A DNA stretch of 64,000 bases from Roseinatronobacter alkalisoli (GTDB taxonomy: Bacteria > Pseudomonadota > Alphaproteobacteria > Rhodobacterales > Rhodobacteraceae), in contig NZ_JAQZSM010000002.1 in assembly GCF_028745735.1 (NCBI RefSeq), positions 186,001 to 250,000 on the forward strand. The letters run 5' to 3'. The translations under genes were made by a program, and so were the position numbers. The notes beneath the pieces were generated by a model. The model searched no databases and was not told where the DNA came from. It saw only the letters and a list, made by a program, of their open reading frames with translations. Position 1 is the stretch's first letter. Every line of letters starts with the position of its first letter. Of this stretch, positions 16,409 through 26,820 are shown piece after piece.

Positions 16409-18349
16409 ATGTTCGACAATATCCTGATTGCCAATCGCGGTGAAATCGCCTGCCGCATCATCCGCACCGCCCGTGCGATGGGTGTGCGTTGCGTTGCGGT
16501 CTATTCCGACGCGGATGCGCGCGCGCTGCATGTGGACATGGCGGACGAGGCTGTGCATATCGGCGGGCCAGCGCCGCGCGACAGTTACCTGCGCGGCGAT
16601 GTCATCATTCAGGCGGCACTGGATACGGGCGCGCAGGCCATCCATCCGGGCTATGGATTCCTGTCGGAAAACCCCGATTTCGTCGATGCAGTCACTGCGG
16701 CGGGGTTGGTGTTCATCGGCCCCTCTGCCAGTGCGATCCGCGCGATGGGCCTGAAGGACGCGGCCAAGGCGCTGATGCATGATGCCGGTGTGCCGGTTGT
16801 GCCGGGTTATCATGGGGCAGATCAAGACCCCGCACATCTGGCGGGGGCTGCTGATGCCATCGGATACCCGGTGCTGATCAAGGCGGTGGCGGGCGGTGGC
16901 GGCAAGGGTATGCGGCTGGTGAACACGCCCGCGGATTTCATGGATGCGCTGGAAAGCGCGCGGGGGGAGGCCGCGACCGCATTTGGCAATGACACGGTTC
17001 TGGTGGAGAAATACATCACCAAACCCCGCCATATCGAAGTGCAGGTATTCGGCGACGGCGTGGATGCGGTGCATCTGTTTGAACGCGACTGCTCGCTTCA
17101 ACGCCGTCACCAGAAGGTGATCGAAGAAGCCCCCGCACCCGGCATGTCTGATACGATGCGCGCCGTGATGGGGCAGGCCGCAGTGCGGGCCGCACGCGCC
17201 ATTGGCTATGCCGGGGCGGGCACGGTTGAATTCATAGTGGACGGCAGTGACGGCCTGCGCACGGACGGGTTCTGGTTCATGGAAATGAACACCCGTCTGC
17301 AGGTGGAACACCCCGTGACCGAAGCCATCACAGGCGTTGATCTGGTGGAATGGCAGTTGCGTGTGGCGGCGGGTGAGGGGTTACCCCTGCGCCAGCAGGA
17401 TCTGGCGATCACCGGCCATGCATTCGAGGCACGCCTTTACGCCGAAGATGTGCCTGCGGGTTTTCTGCCTGCAACCGGGCGGCTGACGCATCTGCGTTTT
17501 CCCGATGCGGCTCGCAGCGATTCCGGTGTGCGCGCGGGGGACGAAATCAGTCCGTGGTATGACCCGATGATCGCCAAGATTATCACCCATGGCGCAAGTC
17601 GCGCGATCGCGCTGAAGCGGCTGGAAACCGCGCTGGCGGCGACCGAAGTTGCGGGGGCGGTCACCAATCTGGCGTTCTTGGGGGCATTGACACGCGATGC
17701 GGCCTTCGCGACCGGCGACATGGATACCGGCCTTATCGAACGGAGTATAACCAGCCTGACAGCCGACGCTGACGTGACCGGGCGTGAACTGGCCGCAGCG
17801 GCCGCGTGTGCTATCGGGCTGGACAGTCTGTCGGACCCGCTGGCCGGGTTCAGTCTGACGGGGCCGGTCTGGCAGGATGTCAGCTTGATACATGGTTCCG
17901 ACCCGCTTGATCTGCGCATCGCAGTGACCGGGCCGACGCGGGCTGTGGTGGCGGTTGGTACGACGGAATTTTCCGTGGATTCTGATGATGGCGGCTTTCG
18001 CGTTGCGGGTGGGCGGATCAGCGCACGCTGCATTGCGGGGCATGTCCATTTGTTTGGTGCAACCCCGCGTGTCTTTGTGCTGCCGGACCCGCTGTCGCGG
18101 CAAGGGGCGCTTGGTATCGGCGCGGATGTGGTGCTTGCGCCCATGCCGGGGCTGGTCAAGGCCGTATTTGTGAAAGCGGGCGATATAGTGGACAAGGGCG
18201 CGCGGCTGGTAGTGCTGGAAGCCATGAAAATGGAACATACGCTGGTTGCCGCCCGCGCTGGGTGCATTGCCGAAGTGCTGGTGCAACCCGCCGCGCAAGT
18301 GGCCGCAGGCACCCCCTTGGTGCAGTTGGAAGACGAGGGGGAGGGATGA
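16409..18349 (+). CDS. mccA: 3-methylcrotonyl-CoA carboxylase, biotin carboxylase/carrier (alpha) subunit
   Basis: The 646-residue biotin-containing subunit partners MccB. An N-terminal biotin carboxylase domain (about 1-450) shows FDNILIANRGEIACRII, the ATP-grasp glycine loop AVAGGGGKGMRLV and EMNTRLQVEHPVTE. A C-terminal biotinyl domain carries EAMKMEHTL with the biotin attachment residue at K607. The 66-base gap from mccB contains a G/C hairpin (16366-16381) without a T-tract, which might tune relative expression. The biotin ligase gene lies about 19 kb downstream and is not part of this unit. Confidence 0.93.
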   Translation: MFDNILIANRGEIACRIIRTARAMGVRCVAVYSDADARALHVDMADEAVHIGGPAPRDSYLRGDVIIQAALDTGAQAIHPGYGFLSENPDFVDAVTAAGLVFIGPSASAIRAMGLKDAAKALMHDAGVPVVPGYHGADQDPAHLAGAADAIGYPVLIKAVAGGGGKGMRLVNTPADFMDALESARGEAATAFGNDTVLVEKYITKPRHIEVQVFGDGVDAVHLFERDCSLQRRHQKVIEEAPAPGMSDTMRAVMGQAAVRAARAIGYAGAGTVEFIVDGSDGLRTDGFWFMEMNTRLQVEHPVTEAITGVDLVEWQLRVAAGEGLPLRQQDLAITGHAFEARLYAEDVPAGFLPATGRLTHLRFPDAARSDSGVRAGDEISPWYDPMIAKIITHGASRAIALKRLETALAATEVAGAVTNLAFLGALTRDAAFATGDMDTGLIERSITSLTADADVTGRELAAAAACAIGLDSLSDPLAGFSLTGPVWQDVSLIHGSDPLDLRIAVTGPTRAVVAVGTTEFSVDSDDGGFRVAGGRISARCIAGHVHLFGATPRVFVLPDPLSRQGALGIGADVVLAPMPGLVKAVFVKAGDIVDKGARLVVLEAMKMEHTLVAARAGCIAEVLVQPAAQVAAGTPLVQLEDEGEG

Positions 18350-18388
18350 TGTCGCAGCAGTGCGGGCTGGCATGAGCAGGGGAATGCG

Positions 18389-19021
18389 ATGATCCGGTTA
18401 TGGCATGTGGCGCAGTCGCGGTCATTCCGGGTGCTTTGGCTGCTGGAAGAGATCGGCGCGGAGTATGACCTGATTGCGTGCAGTTTCTTTGACCGGTCCT
18501 TGCGGGATGCAGACCATCTGCTGCGCTCGCCCGCCGGGCGGGTGCCCGCGATTGCGGTGGATGGGCAAACGCTGTGCGAAAGCGGGGCGATCCTGCTGTA
18601 TCTGGCCGAAAACCGCGCCCCGGATTTGCGTGTGCCCGAAGGGGCGGCAGGACGCGCCGCGTTTCTGCAGGGCTTGCATTATGCTGAAACCCTTGGCGCG
18701 CATCTGGCCAATCTGACGCAACATCATATTGTGTTGCGCTATGATTGGATGCGTTCGCCCACGGTCATGCGGCTGGAGGCGAAGCGGCTGGAAAATGCCC
18801 TGCGCGCTGTTGGTCCGGATTGGGTGACGGGGGAATTCACTGTGGCCGATATTGCAATTGGCTATGCAGTGTGGATGGCGCGGCGATTTGTAGGTCTGCC
18901 GGAATGTGCTGCGCGATATACGGAACGGTTCGCCGCCCGGCCCGCATTTCAGCGCGCCCTGCAAAAGGATGGGCCCGCGCAGATTTACACGCAGGACTTT
19001 TACGCGCCGCCAGAGGGATAA
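18389..19021 (+). CDS. Glutathione S-transferase family protein
   Basis: A 210-residue cytosolic GST fold. The N-terminal thioredoxin-like domain begins MIRLWHVAQSRSFRVLWLLEE and has the glutathione-binding segment VPAIAVDGQTLCESGAILLYL; the C-terminal helical domain has TVADIAIGYAVWMARRF. Serine rather than tyrosine in QSRSFR is a likely thiol activator, as in beta/theta-like bacterial GSTs. It is inserted between mccA and the HMG-CoA lyase gene, four bases before the latter, so it is co-transcribed with leucine catabolism. A role with an electrophilic acyl-CoA intermediate is possible but unproven. Confidence 0.88.
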   Translation: MIRLWHVAQSRSFRVLWLLEEIGAEYDLIACSFFDRSLRDADHLLRSPAGRVPAIAVDGQTLCESGAILLYLAENRAPDLRVPEGAAGRAAFLQGLHYAETLGAHLANLTQHHIVLRYDWMRSPTVMRLEAKRLENALRAVGPDWVTGEFTVADIAIGYAVWMARRFVGLPECAARYTERFAARPAFQRALQKDGPAQIYTQDFYAPPEG

Positions 19022-19024
19022 AAT

Positions 19025-19882
19025 ATGCCTAATGTTGAGATTTTCGAAGTAGGACCGCGTGACGGGCTGCAGAATGAGAAGCACCTGATCCCGGTATCGG
19101 ACAAGGTGGCGCTGGTCAATTGCCTGAGTGGCGCGGGCTTTCGCCGGATCGAGGTGGCCAGTTTCGTTAGCCCCAGATGGGTGCCGCAAATGGCTGATTC
19201 TGCAGATGTTCTTGCGCAGATTACCCGCACGGACGGGGTGCGCTATGCCGCACTTGTCCCCAATCTGCGCGGGTTTGAAGCCGCAGTAAATGCCCGCGCG
19301 GATGAGGTGGCGATTTTTGCATCCGCGTCCGAAGGGTTTAGTCGTGCAAACCTGAATTGTTCGGTTTCTGAAAGTCTGGAACGCTTTGTGCCCGTGGCGG
19401 ACGCCGCCCGCCTGGCGGGAATCCCGGTCCGGGGCTATGTATCCTGTGTGACGGATTGCCCCTTTGATGGCGCTGTCGTGCCCGACGACGTGGTGCGCGT
19501 GGTTGCGGCACTGCGGGATATGGGCTGCTATGAAATCAGCCTTGGCGATACGCTTGGTCGCGCCACGCCCGAACGTATCGCGGCCATGTTGGGTGCGGTG
19601 TCGCAGGAAATGCCCGCTGACCGGCTGGCGGGGCATTACCATGATACGGGCGGGCGGGCGCTGGAAAATATCGATGCCTCGCTTGAATTCGGTCTGCGGG
19701 TGTTTGATGCGGCGGTCGGCGGGCTTGGCGGTTGTCCCTATGCGCCGGGTGCGTCGGGCAATGCCGCGACTGAATCCGTGCATGCCTGGCTGTTGGCACG
19801 GGGCTGGCAAACCGGGTTGGACCATGACGTTCTGAATGCGGCGGCGCAGATGGCGCAGGCCATGCGGAAAGGAAATACCTGA
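19025..19882 (+). CDS. Hydroxymethylglutaryl-CoA lyase
   Basis: Cleaves HMG-CoA to acetoacetate and acetyl-CoA, the last step of leucine breakdown. The 285-residue TIM-barrel starts with EVGPRDGLQNE, the DRE-TIM metallolyase signature. GHYHDTGGRAL carries the metal ligands H204 and H206, and GLGGCPYAPGASGN carries the catalytic C237. It ends at a one-base overlap with the next gene (TGATG), showing translational coupling. The order ivd-mccB-mccA-HMG lyase-hydratase covers the pathway after isovaleryl-CoA. Confidence 0.95.
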   Translation: MPNVEIFEVGPRDGLQNEKHLIPVSDKVALVNCLSGAGFRRIEVASFVSPRWVPQMADSADVLAQITRTDGVRYAALVPNLRGFEAAVNARADEVAIFASASEGFSRANLNCSVSESLERFVPVADAARLAGIPVRGYVSCVTDCPFDGAVVPDDVVRVVAALRDMGCYEISLGDTLGRATPERIAAMLGAVSQEMPADRLAGHYHDTGGRALENIDASLEFGLRVFDAAVGGLGGCPYAPGASGNAATESVHAWLLARGWQTGLDHDVLNAAAQMAQAMRKGNT

Positions 19883-20664
19883 TGTTTGAGACCATTTCCA
19901 TCGACACCGATGCGCGCGGCGTGGCCACACTGACATTGGCACGCCCTGAAAAGCACAATGCCCTGTCCGCACAGATGATCGCGGAGTTGACCGCCGCCGC
20001 CGGGCAACTGGCTGCGGATGATACGGTGCGCGTTGTGGTGCTGACGGGTGCAGGCAAAAGTTTCTGCGCGGGCGGTGATCTGGGCTGGATGCGCGAACAG
20101 ATGCATGCTGACAGCGCCACCCGTATGCGCGAGGCCCGCAAACTGGCGGATATGCTGGGCGCGCTTGACCGCCTGCCCAAACCCTTGATCGGGCGGGTGC
20201 AGGGGCAGGCCTTTGGCGGTGGGGTCGGGCTGATGGCCGTATGCGATGTGACGATCGGCGTTCAGGGTGCGGAATTCGGGCTGACGGAAACCCGTCTGGG
20301 GCTGATTCCCGCCACCATTGGGCCCTATGTGCTGGCGCGTATGGGGCAGGCGATGGCGCGGCGCGTTTTCATGTCGGCGCGGATTTTTGACGCAGAAGAA
20401 GCGGTAACACTGGGCCTGCTGTCGCGGGCCGTCGCGCCGGAATTGCTGGATGGTGCCGTGCAGGCCGAGGTAACGCCCTATCTGGCCTGCGCGCCGGGCG
20501 CTGTTGCGCGAGCCAAGGCGCTTGCGCAACGCCTTGGTGCGGCAATCCCTGCCGATGCGGTGGACCATTCCATCGCGGCGCTTGCGTCCACATGGGAAAC
20601 ACAGGATGCGCAGGAAGGCGTCAGCGCATTTTTTGACCGGCGCAAACCGACATGGCAGGTCTGA
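19882..20664 (+). CDS. Methylglutaconyl-CoA hydratase (enoyl-CoA hydratase family)
   Basis: A 260-residue crotonase-fold protein with AGKSFCAGGDLGWMRE (oxyanion hole) and QGQAFGGGVGLMAVCDVTIG, plus TETRLGLIPATIGPYVL. AGGDLGWM is characteristic of methylglutaconyl-CoA hydratases (LiuC/AUH type), which convert 3-methylglutaconyl-CoA to HMG-CoA. The genomic setting between the carboxylase and lyase genes supports this specificity over fatty-acid beta-oxidation. It is the last gene of the leucine unit; the next 267 bases lead to nuoA and hold a 6-2-6 palindrome (20697-20710) and a short hairpin but no gene. Confidence 0.9.
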   Translation: MFETISIDTDARGVATLTLARPEKHNALSAQMIAELTAAAGQLAADDTVRVVVLTGAGKSFCAGGDLGWMREQMHADSATRMREARKLADMLGALDRLPKPLIGRVQGQAFGGGVGLMAVCDVTIGVQGAEFGLTETRLGLIPATIGPYVLARMGQAMARRVFMSARIFDAEEAVTLGLLSRAVAPELLDGAVQAEVTPYLACAPGAVARAKALAQRLGAAIPADAVDHSIAALASTWETQDAQEGVSAFFDRRKPTWQV

Positions 20665-20931
20665 GGTCCCGATCCGCTCAACTGCGCGCGGCAGCTGTTC
20701 AGCTCTGAACGCGGGCGGATTGGCAATCGCGATGACGGCTCCGATGCCTTGCTGCGGGGCTGCGTTGGTACGGTATGCAACAGTATTCAACCCGATCTTT
20801 TTTCAGACCACAGCAGTGCGCCTTCGGTTGACCCCATCGCGGGACAGGAGTAGAGGAGGGACAGCCAAGTTGCGGTCCAGGAGGCCAGTGGCCCTGTGGG
20901 CGCCTCTCTCCGCGCGAAAAAGGAGCCAAAG

Positions 20932-21821
<890 letters not shown>

Positions 21822-21833
21822 GGGGTCGGCGGA

Positions 21834-22442
21834 ATGTCGGATGCGTTGAATGAACTGGCCGGTCAACTGGAATTGCGCATGTCAGATGCCGTGCTGCGCC
21901 ATGAGACAGCCTTTGGCGAATTGACGGTCATGACCACGCTTGCGCAATTGCCCAAGCTGGCGCGCTTTTTGCAGAGTGATGAAAACATGCGTTTTTCAAC
22001 GCTGGTGGACATTACCGCTGTGGACTGGCCCGGGCGGCGCAAGCGGTTCGACATGGTTTATCATTTCCTGTCGATGTATCGCAATCACCGCATCCGCCTG
22101 AAAGTGGAAGTGGCCGAGGACGAAATTGTGCCATCGATCAGCGACATTCACCCTTCGGCCAACTGGTTTGAACGCGAAGTGTTCGACATGTTCGGCATCC
22201 TGTTTTCCGGCCATCCGGATTTGCGCCGCATCCTGACCGATTACGGGTTTCGCGGCCACCCGCTGCGCAAGGATTTCCCGACAACCGGCTATACTGAAGT
22301 GCGCTATGATGAGTCCCTGAAGCGGGTTGTCTATGAACCGGTGCAACTGGTGCAGGAATACCGCCAGTTCGATTTCATGTCACCATGGGAAGGCGCGGAG
22401 TACATTCTGCCGGGCGACGAGAAGCAAGAGGCCGCGAAATGA
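21834..22442 (+). CDS. nuoC: NADH-quinone oxidoreductase subunit C
   Basis: A 202-residue peripheral-arm subunit (30-kDa subunit family) at the interface of NuoD and NuoI. Signature segments are [19 protein letters not shown] and [20 protein letters not shown], the classic 30-kDa signature. It is a separate protein here, not fused to NuoD as in E. coli. The stop overlaps the nuoD start (ATGA). Confidence 0.96.
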   Translation: MSDALNELAGQLELRMSDAVLRHETAFGELTVMTTLAQLPKLARFLQSDENMRFSTLVDITAVDWPGRRKRFDMVYHFLSMYRNHRIRLKVEVAEDEIVPSISDIHPSANWFEREVFDMFGILFSGHPDLRRILTDYGFRGHPLRKDFPTTGYTEVRYDESLKRVVYEPVQLVQEYRQFDFMSPWEGAEYILPGDEKQEAAK

Positions 22443-23659
22443 TGGATGGCAGCTATACCCCCGACACGCTGACGGATGAACAGAAAATCCGTAATTTCAA
22501 CATCAACTTTGGCCCGCAACACCCGGCTGCGCATGGCGTGCTGCGTCTGGTGCTGGAACTGGACGGCGAGATTGTGGAACGTTGCGATCCGCATATCGGC
22601 CTGTTGCATCGTGGCACCGAAAAGCTGATGGAAAGCCGCACCTATCTGCAGAATCTGCCGTATTTTGACCGGCTGGATTATGTGGCACCGATGAATCAGG
22701 AACATGCCTGGTGTCTGGCGATTGAGCGCCTGACCGGTGTGCAGGTGCCGCGCCGCGCGTCACTTATCCGGGTGCTCTATTGCGAAATCGGACGGGTGCT
22801 GAACCATCTGCTGAACGTCACCACCGGCGCTATGGACGTCGGCGCGCTGACGCCCCCGCTCTGGGGGTTCGAAGAGCGTGAGAAGCTGATGATCTTCTAC
22901 GAACGTGCGTGCGGGGCGCGGCTGCATGCGGCCTATTTCCGCCCCGGTGGCGTGCATCAGGATTTGCCGCCTGCGCTTCTGGATGACATTGAGGCATGGG
23001 CGCATGTCTTCCCGAATGTGCTGGATGATATCGACGGGTTGCTGACCGAAAACCGCATTTTCAAACAGCGGACCTGTGATATTGGCGTTGTGTCAGAACA
23101 GGAAGCGCTGGACTGGGGCTTTTCGGGTGCGATGGTGCGCGGGTCGGGTTTGGCATGGGATTTGCGGCGTGCACAACCCTATGAATGTTATGACGAATTC
23201 GACTTCAAGATCGCTGTGGGCAAGAATGGCGATTGCTATGACCGCTATCTGGTGCGTATGGCCGAAATGCGCGAAAGCACGAAGATCATCCTGCAGGCCA
23301 TCGAAAAACTGCGCGCGCCCGAAGGGCAGGGCGACATTCTGGCACGCGGCAAGATTACCCCGCCCAAACGGGCTGAAATGAAAACCTCGATGGAAAGCCT
23401 GATCCATCATTTCAAGCTTTACACCGAAGGGTTCCACGTGCCCGCAGGCGAAGTTTACGCCGCGGTTGAAGCCCCCAAGGGCGAATTCGGGGTCTATCTG
23501 GTTGCGGACGGCACCAACAGGCCCTACCGCGCCAAGATCCGTGCGCCGGGCTATCTGCATCTGCAAGCCATGGATCATATCGCCAAAGGGCACCAACTGG
23601 CCGATGTGGCCGCCATCATCGCCACCATGGATGTGGTGTTCGGAGAGATTGACCGCTAA
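22439..23659 (+). CDS. nuoD: NADH-quinone oxidoreductase subunit D
   Basis: The 49-kDa-type subunit (406 residues), which forms the quinone-binding cavity with NuoB. It contains [15 protein letters not shown] with the quinone-binding His, [13 protein letters not shown], and [14 protein letters not shown] 22439 overlaps nuoC by four bases (ATGA); an alternative ATG lies one codon later. An in-frame extension to 22385 is nuoC sequence in another frame. A one-base overlap (TAATG) leads to nuoE. Confidence 0.97.
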   Translation: MMDGSYTPDTLTDEQKIRNFNINFGPQHPAAHGVLRLVLELDGEIVERCDPHIGLLHRGTEKLMESRTYLQNLPYFDRLDYVAPMNQEHAWCLAIERLTGVQVPRRASLIRVLYCEIGRVLNHLLNVTTGAMDVGALTPPLWGFEEREKLMIFYERACGARLHAAYFRPGGVHQDLPPALLDDIEAWAHVFPNVLDDIDGLLTENRIFKQRTCDIGVVSEQEALDWGFSGAMVRGSGLAWDLRRAQPYECYDEFDFKIAVGKNGDCYDRYLVRMAEMRESTKIILQAIEKLRAPEGQGDILARGKITPPKRAEMKTSMESLIHHFKLYTEGFHVPAGEVYAAVEAPKGEFGVYLVADGTNRPYRAKIRAPGYLHLQAMDHIAKGHQLADVAAIIATMDVVFGEIDR

Positions 23660-24786
23660 TGTTGCGCCGCCTGCACCCAGATCAACCCGCCTCTTTCGCT
23701 TTTACCCCTGCCAATCAGGCATGGGCGCAAGCGCAGATCACCAAATACCCCGAAGGCCGTCAGGCCTCGGCCATCATCCCGCTTTTGTGGCGCGCGCAGG
23801 AACAGGAAGGCTGGCTGACCCGCCCTGCGATTGAGCATATAGCCGAAATGCTGGGCATGGCCTATATCCGCGCGCTGGAAGTGGCGACATTCTATTTCAT
23901 GTTCCAACTGCAGCCTGTTGGTTCGGTGGCCCATTTCCAGGTGTGCGGCACGCTGTCGTGCATGATTTGCGGGGCCGAAAAGCTGATTGAAGTGTGCAGG
24001 CAGAAAATTGCGCCGCGCGCGCATATGCTGTCGGCAGATGGCAAGTTCAGCTGGGAAGAAGTCGAATGCCTTGGGGCATGCGCGAACGCGCCCATGGTCC
24101 AGATCGGCAAGGATTACTATGAGGATCTGACCGCCGAAGGGTTCGCACAACTGATCGATGATCTGGCGGCGGGCAAGGTACCGACCGCAGGGCCGCAGAA
24201 CGGGCGTTTTTCATCGGAACCTTTGGGTGGGGCGACCACGCTGAAGGATTACACCGGCGAGGCGCAGAACGGATCGGTGGCGCTGGCCACGCGCATTGGT
24301 GACACGATCAAGCGTATTGACGGGACCGAAGTGCCGCTGCTGACGCCCTGGCAGGATAAACCCGTCGCAGCCGATAAGCGCAACGTTACGGCCAAGTCCA
24401 TCAAGGACCACGAACCGAAACCAGCACGCAATGCGCCTGCTGATGAAACCGGCGTGGCCAAACAGCAAGCGCAGGCGACAACCAAAGGCAAACCCAAGGC
24501 CATGGGGGAAAAAGCCGCGGATAATCAGCCCGAAATGCTTACCGCGCCCAAGGGCAAGGCGGATGACCTGAAAAAGCTGAAAGGCGTCGGCCCGAAACTG
24601 GAAGGTGTGCTGAACGAGCTTGGCGTGTACCATTTCTGGCAGGTCGCATCATGGACCCCCGATGATGTGGCATGGGTTGACGAGCGGCTGAAATTCAAGG
24701 GCCGGATCGAACGCGATGGCTGGATTGAACAGGCCAGAATTCTTGCCGATGGCGGCGAGACAGAATTTTCCAAACGCGCCAAGTAG
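23659..24786 (+). CDS. nuoE: NADH-quinone oxidoreductase subunit E with C-terminal extension
   Basis: The first about 180 residues are the thioredoxin-like 24-kDa subunit binding [2Fe-2S] cluster N1a through C96, C101, C137 and C141 (VCGTLSC and CLGAC). Normal NuoE is about 160-240 residues, but this one has 375. The extra part is a Lys/Ala-rich linker (about 185-300) followed by a compact domain (about 303-361) with [20 protein letters not shown], resembling a helix-hairpin-helix fold. Such extensions are known in related alphaproteobacterial NuoE proteins; the role is unknown. An accessory gene begins 19 bases later. Confidence 0.93.
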   Translation: MLRRLHPDQPASFAFTPANQAWAQAQITKYPEGRQASAIIPLLWRAQEQEGWLTRPAIEHIAEMLGMAYIRALEVATFYFMFQLQPVGSVAHFQVCGTLSCMICGAEKLIEVCRQKIAPRAHMLSADGKFSWEEVECLGACANAPMVQIGKDYYEDLTAEGFAQLIDDLAAGKVPTAGPQNGRFSSEPLGGATTLKDYTGEAQNGSVALATRIGDTIKRIDGTEVPLLTPWQDKPVAADKRNVTAKSIKDHEPKPARNAPADETGVAKQQAQATTKGKPKAMGEKAADNQPEMLTAPKGKADDLKKLKGVGPKLEGVLNELGVYHFWQVASWTPDDVAWVDERLKFKGRIERDGWIEQARILADGGETEFSKRAK

Positions 24787-24805
24787 TGCATCAGGATGAA
24801 CGTGA

Positions 24806-25063
24806 ATGGCAAAACCTTCCCCCCGCGACATGGCACTGGCCCGGCAGGCACGGCTTGCGGGCGTGGTCATGGCCGCAACCATTGTGCTGTGGATGGCCGC
24901 ACAATGGCTGGGCGGGCGCATGGGCTGGGATCCGCGCTATTCCTTTCTGATAGATTTCGCAGCGCTGGCAGGGTTTGCCTGGGCGTTGATCGTAACATTC
25001 CGCATCTGGCGGCAAGGCAAGCGCGACAAGTCACGCGCAGACAAGGGTAAAGATCATGCTTGA
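24806..25063 (+). CDS. Small two-helix membrane protein in the nuo operon (DUF5337-like)
   Basis: An 85-residue protein with two transmembrane helices (about residues 17-36 and 47-65) joined by [12 protein letters not shown], and a Lys/Arg-rich C-terminal tail. It is inserted between nuoE and nuoF and overlaps nuoF by eight bases, so it is clearly part of the operon. It resembles the small DUF5337 family annotated at this site in Rhodobacteraceae; the family name is from memory. It is not a core Complex I subunit; an assembly or accessory role is inferred from position only. Confidence 0.75.
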   Translation: MAKPSPRDMALARQARLAGVVMAATIVLWMAAQWLGGRMGWDPRYSFLIDFAALAGFAWALIVTFRIWRQGKRDKSRADKGKDHA

Positions 25064-26354
25064 CGATCAGGACCGCATCTTCACCAATATTTACGGCATG
25101 CATGATCGCTCGCTCAAGGGGGCGATTGCGCGCGGCCATTGGGACGGGACGAAAAATATCCTGCAAAAGGGCCGCGACTGGATTGTTGATGAAATGAAAC
25201 AATCGGGCCTGCGCGGGCGCGGTGGGGCGGGTTTCCCGACCGGTCTGAAATGGTCCTTCATGCCCAAGGAAAGCGATGGTCGCCCGGCCTATCTGGTGGT
25301 CAACGCGGACGAATCCGAGCCTGGCACCTGCAAAGACCGCGAGATCATGCGCCATGATCCGCATACATTGATCGAAGGCTGTCTGATTGCCAGCTTCGCG
25401 ATGAACGCGCATACCTGCTATATCTATATTCGCGGCGAATATATCCGCGAACGCGAAGCACTGCAGAACGCCATTGATGAAGCCTATGACGCGGGGCTGA
25501 TCGGCAAGAATGCCTGCGGGTCCGGGTGGGATTTCGACCTGTTCCTGCACCATGGTGCAGGGGCCTATATCTGCGGCGAGGAAACGGCCCTTCTGGAAAG
25601 CCTTGAAGGCAAGAAGGGCATGCCCCGGATGAAGCCGCCCTTTCCCGCAGGGGCCGGGCTTTATGGCTGTCCGACAACTGTGAACAATGTGGAATCGATT
25701 GCTGTTGTGCCGACAATCCTGCGCCGTGGGGGCGCATGGTTCGCGGGCTTTGGCCGCCCCAACAACGCGGGAACGAAGCTGTTCGCCATTTCCGGCCATG
25801 TGAACCGCCCCTGCGTGGTCGAAGAAGCGATGTCGATCACCTTCGAGGAACTGATCGAAAAGCATTGCGGCGGTATTCGTGGCGGCTGGGACAATTTGCA
25901 GGCGGTCATCCCCGGCGGGTCATCCGTGCCCTGTGTGCGCGGCGAAAAGATGCGCGATGCCATCATGGATTTCGACTATCTGCGCGGCGATCTGGGGTCG
26001 GGGCTTGGCACTGCGGCGGTTATCGTCATGGACAAGCAGACTGACATCATCAAGGCCATCTGGCGGCTGTCGGCATTCTACAAACATGAAAGCTGCGGTC
26101 AGTGCACCCCCTGCCGCGAAGGCACGGGGTGGATGATGCGGGTCATGGACCGCCTTGTGCGCGGCGAGGCAGAGGTCGAAGAAATCGACATGCTGTGGGA
26201 CGTGACCAAGCAGGTTGAAGGGCATACCATCTGCGCGTTGGGTGATGCGGCGGCATGGCCCATACAAGGCCTGATCCGCAATTTCCGGGATGAAATCGTG
26301 GACCGGATCAAGGCGCAGAAACGTGGTGCTCAGGTTCAGGTAGCGGCGGAGTAA
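25056..26354 (+). CDS. nuoF: NADH-quinone oxidoreductase subunit F
   Basis: The 51-kDa flavoprotein (432 residues) that oxidises NADH with FMN and passes electrons to cluster N3. The glycine-rich FMN/NADH region [13 protein letters not shown] is at residues 51-63. Cluster ligands are C347, C350 and C353 in [12 protein letters not shown] and C393 in HTICALGD. Length matches the family. It begins inside the 3' end of the small membrane-protein gene. Confidence 0.97.
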   Translation: MLDDQDRIFTNIYGMHDRSLKGAIARGHWDGTKNILQKGRDWIVDEMKQSGLRGRGGAGFPTGLKWSFMPKESDGRPAYLVVNADESEPGTCKDREIMRHDPHTLIEGCLIASFAMNAHTCYIYIRGEYIREREALQNAIDEAYDAGLIGKNACGSGWDFDLFLHHGAGAYICGEETALLESLEGKKGMPRMKPPFPAGAGLYGCPTTVNNVESIAVVPTILRRGGAWFAGFGRPNNAGTKLFAISGHVNRPCVVEEAMSITFEELIEKHCGGIRGGWDNLQAVIPGGSSVPCVRGEKMRDAIMDFDYLRGDLGSGLGTAAVIVMDKQTDIIKAIWRLSAFYKHESCGQCTPCREGTGWMMRVMDRLVRGEAEVEEIDMLWDVTKQVEGHTICALGDAAAWPIQGLIRNFRDEIVDRIKAQKRGAQVQVAAE

Positions 26355-26358
26355 GTAT

Positions 26359-26817
26359 ATGAAATATCTTGTTTCTAGGGGGGTCACGGCAAAATCGGCG
26401 CTGGCTGCTTTGGGTATTGCGCTTGTTCTCGCCAGTCCTGTCCGCGCCGACGCCATGCCTCAGGCCGATGTGAACGCAGCCCTGCGCGGCAATGCCGAAA
26501 TATATAACGGCCTGTTCACGGCCGCGCTGCTCAAGCACATTGTCGATACCTGCCCTGATCTGCAGGGGCCAAACCGCCTGCAGAGGGTGTCGTTTTTCAT
26601 GGGGCTTTACAACCGGGCGCGCGGCATGGGTTTCACCCGTGCCCAGATCGAAGCCTTTGTTGATGACAAAACCGAACAGCAACGCCTGCAAGGTGTTGTC
26701 GATGGCTATCTTACGCAGGCGGGGGTTGACCCGTCGAACACGCAGGCGGTCTGCACCTATGCGCGTGCCGAAATGGCCGACCGATCCGCACTTGGCCGCA
26801 GATTGCGGGAGAGATAA
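26359..26817 (+). CDS. Exported protein of unknown function in the nuo operon (DUF5333-like)
   Basis: A 152-residue protein with a signal peptide (ALAALGIALVLASPVRADA). The mature part is helical, with two cysteines (DTCPDLQG and AVCTYARA) that could form a disulfide in the periplasm. It sits four bases after nuoF and three bases before nuoG, so it is tightly built into the operon. It resembles the DUF5333 family seen at this position in Rhodobacteraceae (from memory). Its function is unknown. Complex I has no known periplasmic subunit in bacteria, which makes the placement curious. Confidence 0.75.
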   Translation: MKYLVSRGVTAKSALAALGIALVLASPVRADAMPQADVNAALRGNAEIYNGLFTAALLKHIVDTCPDLQGPNRLQRVSFFMGLYNRARGMGFTRAQIEAFVDDKTEQQRLQGVVDGYLTQAGVDPSNTQAVCTYARAEMADRSALGRRLRER

Positions 26818-26820
26818 CAT

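Noticed and set aside
18422-19972. 516-codon minus-strand frame across the GST and HMG-CoA lyase genes
   Set aside because: Long antisense frames are common at this G+C; it overlaps two well-identified genes and has no family resemblance.
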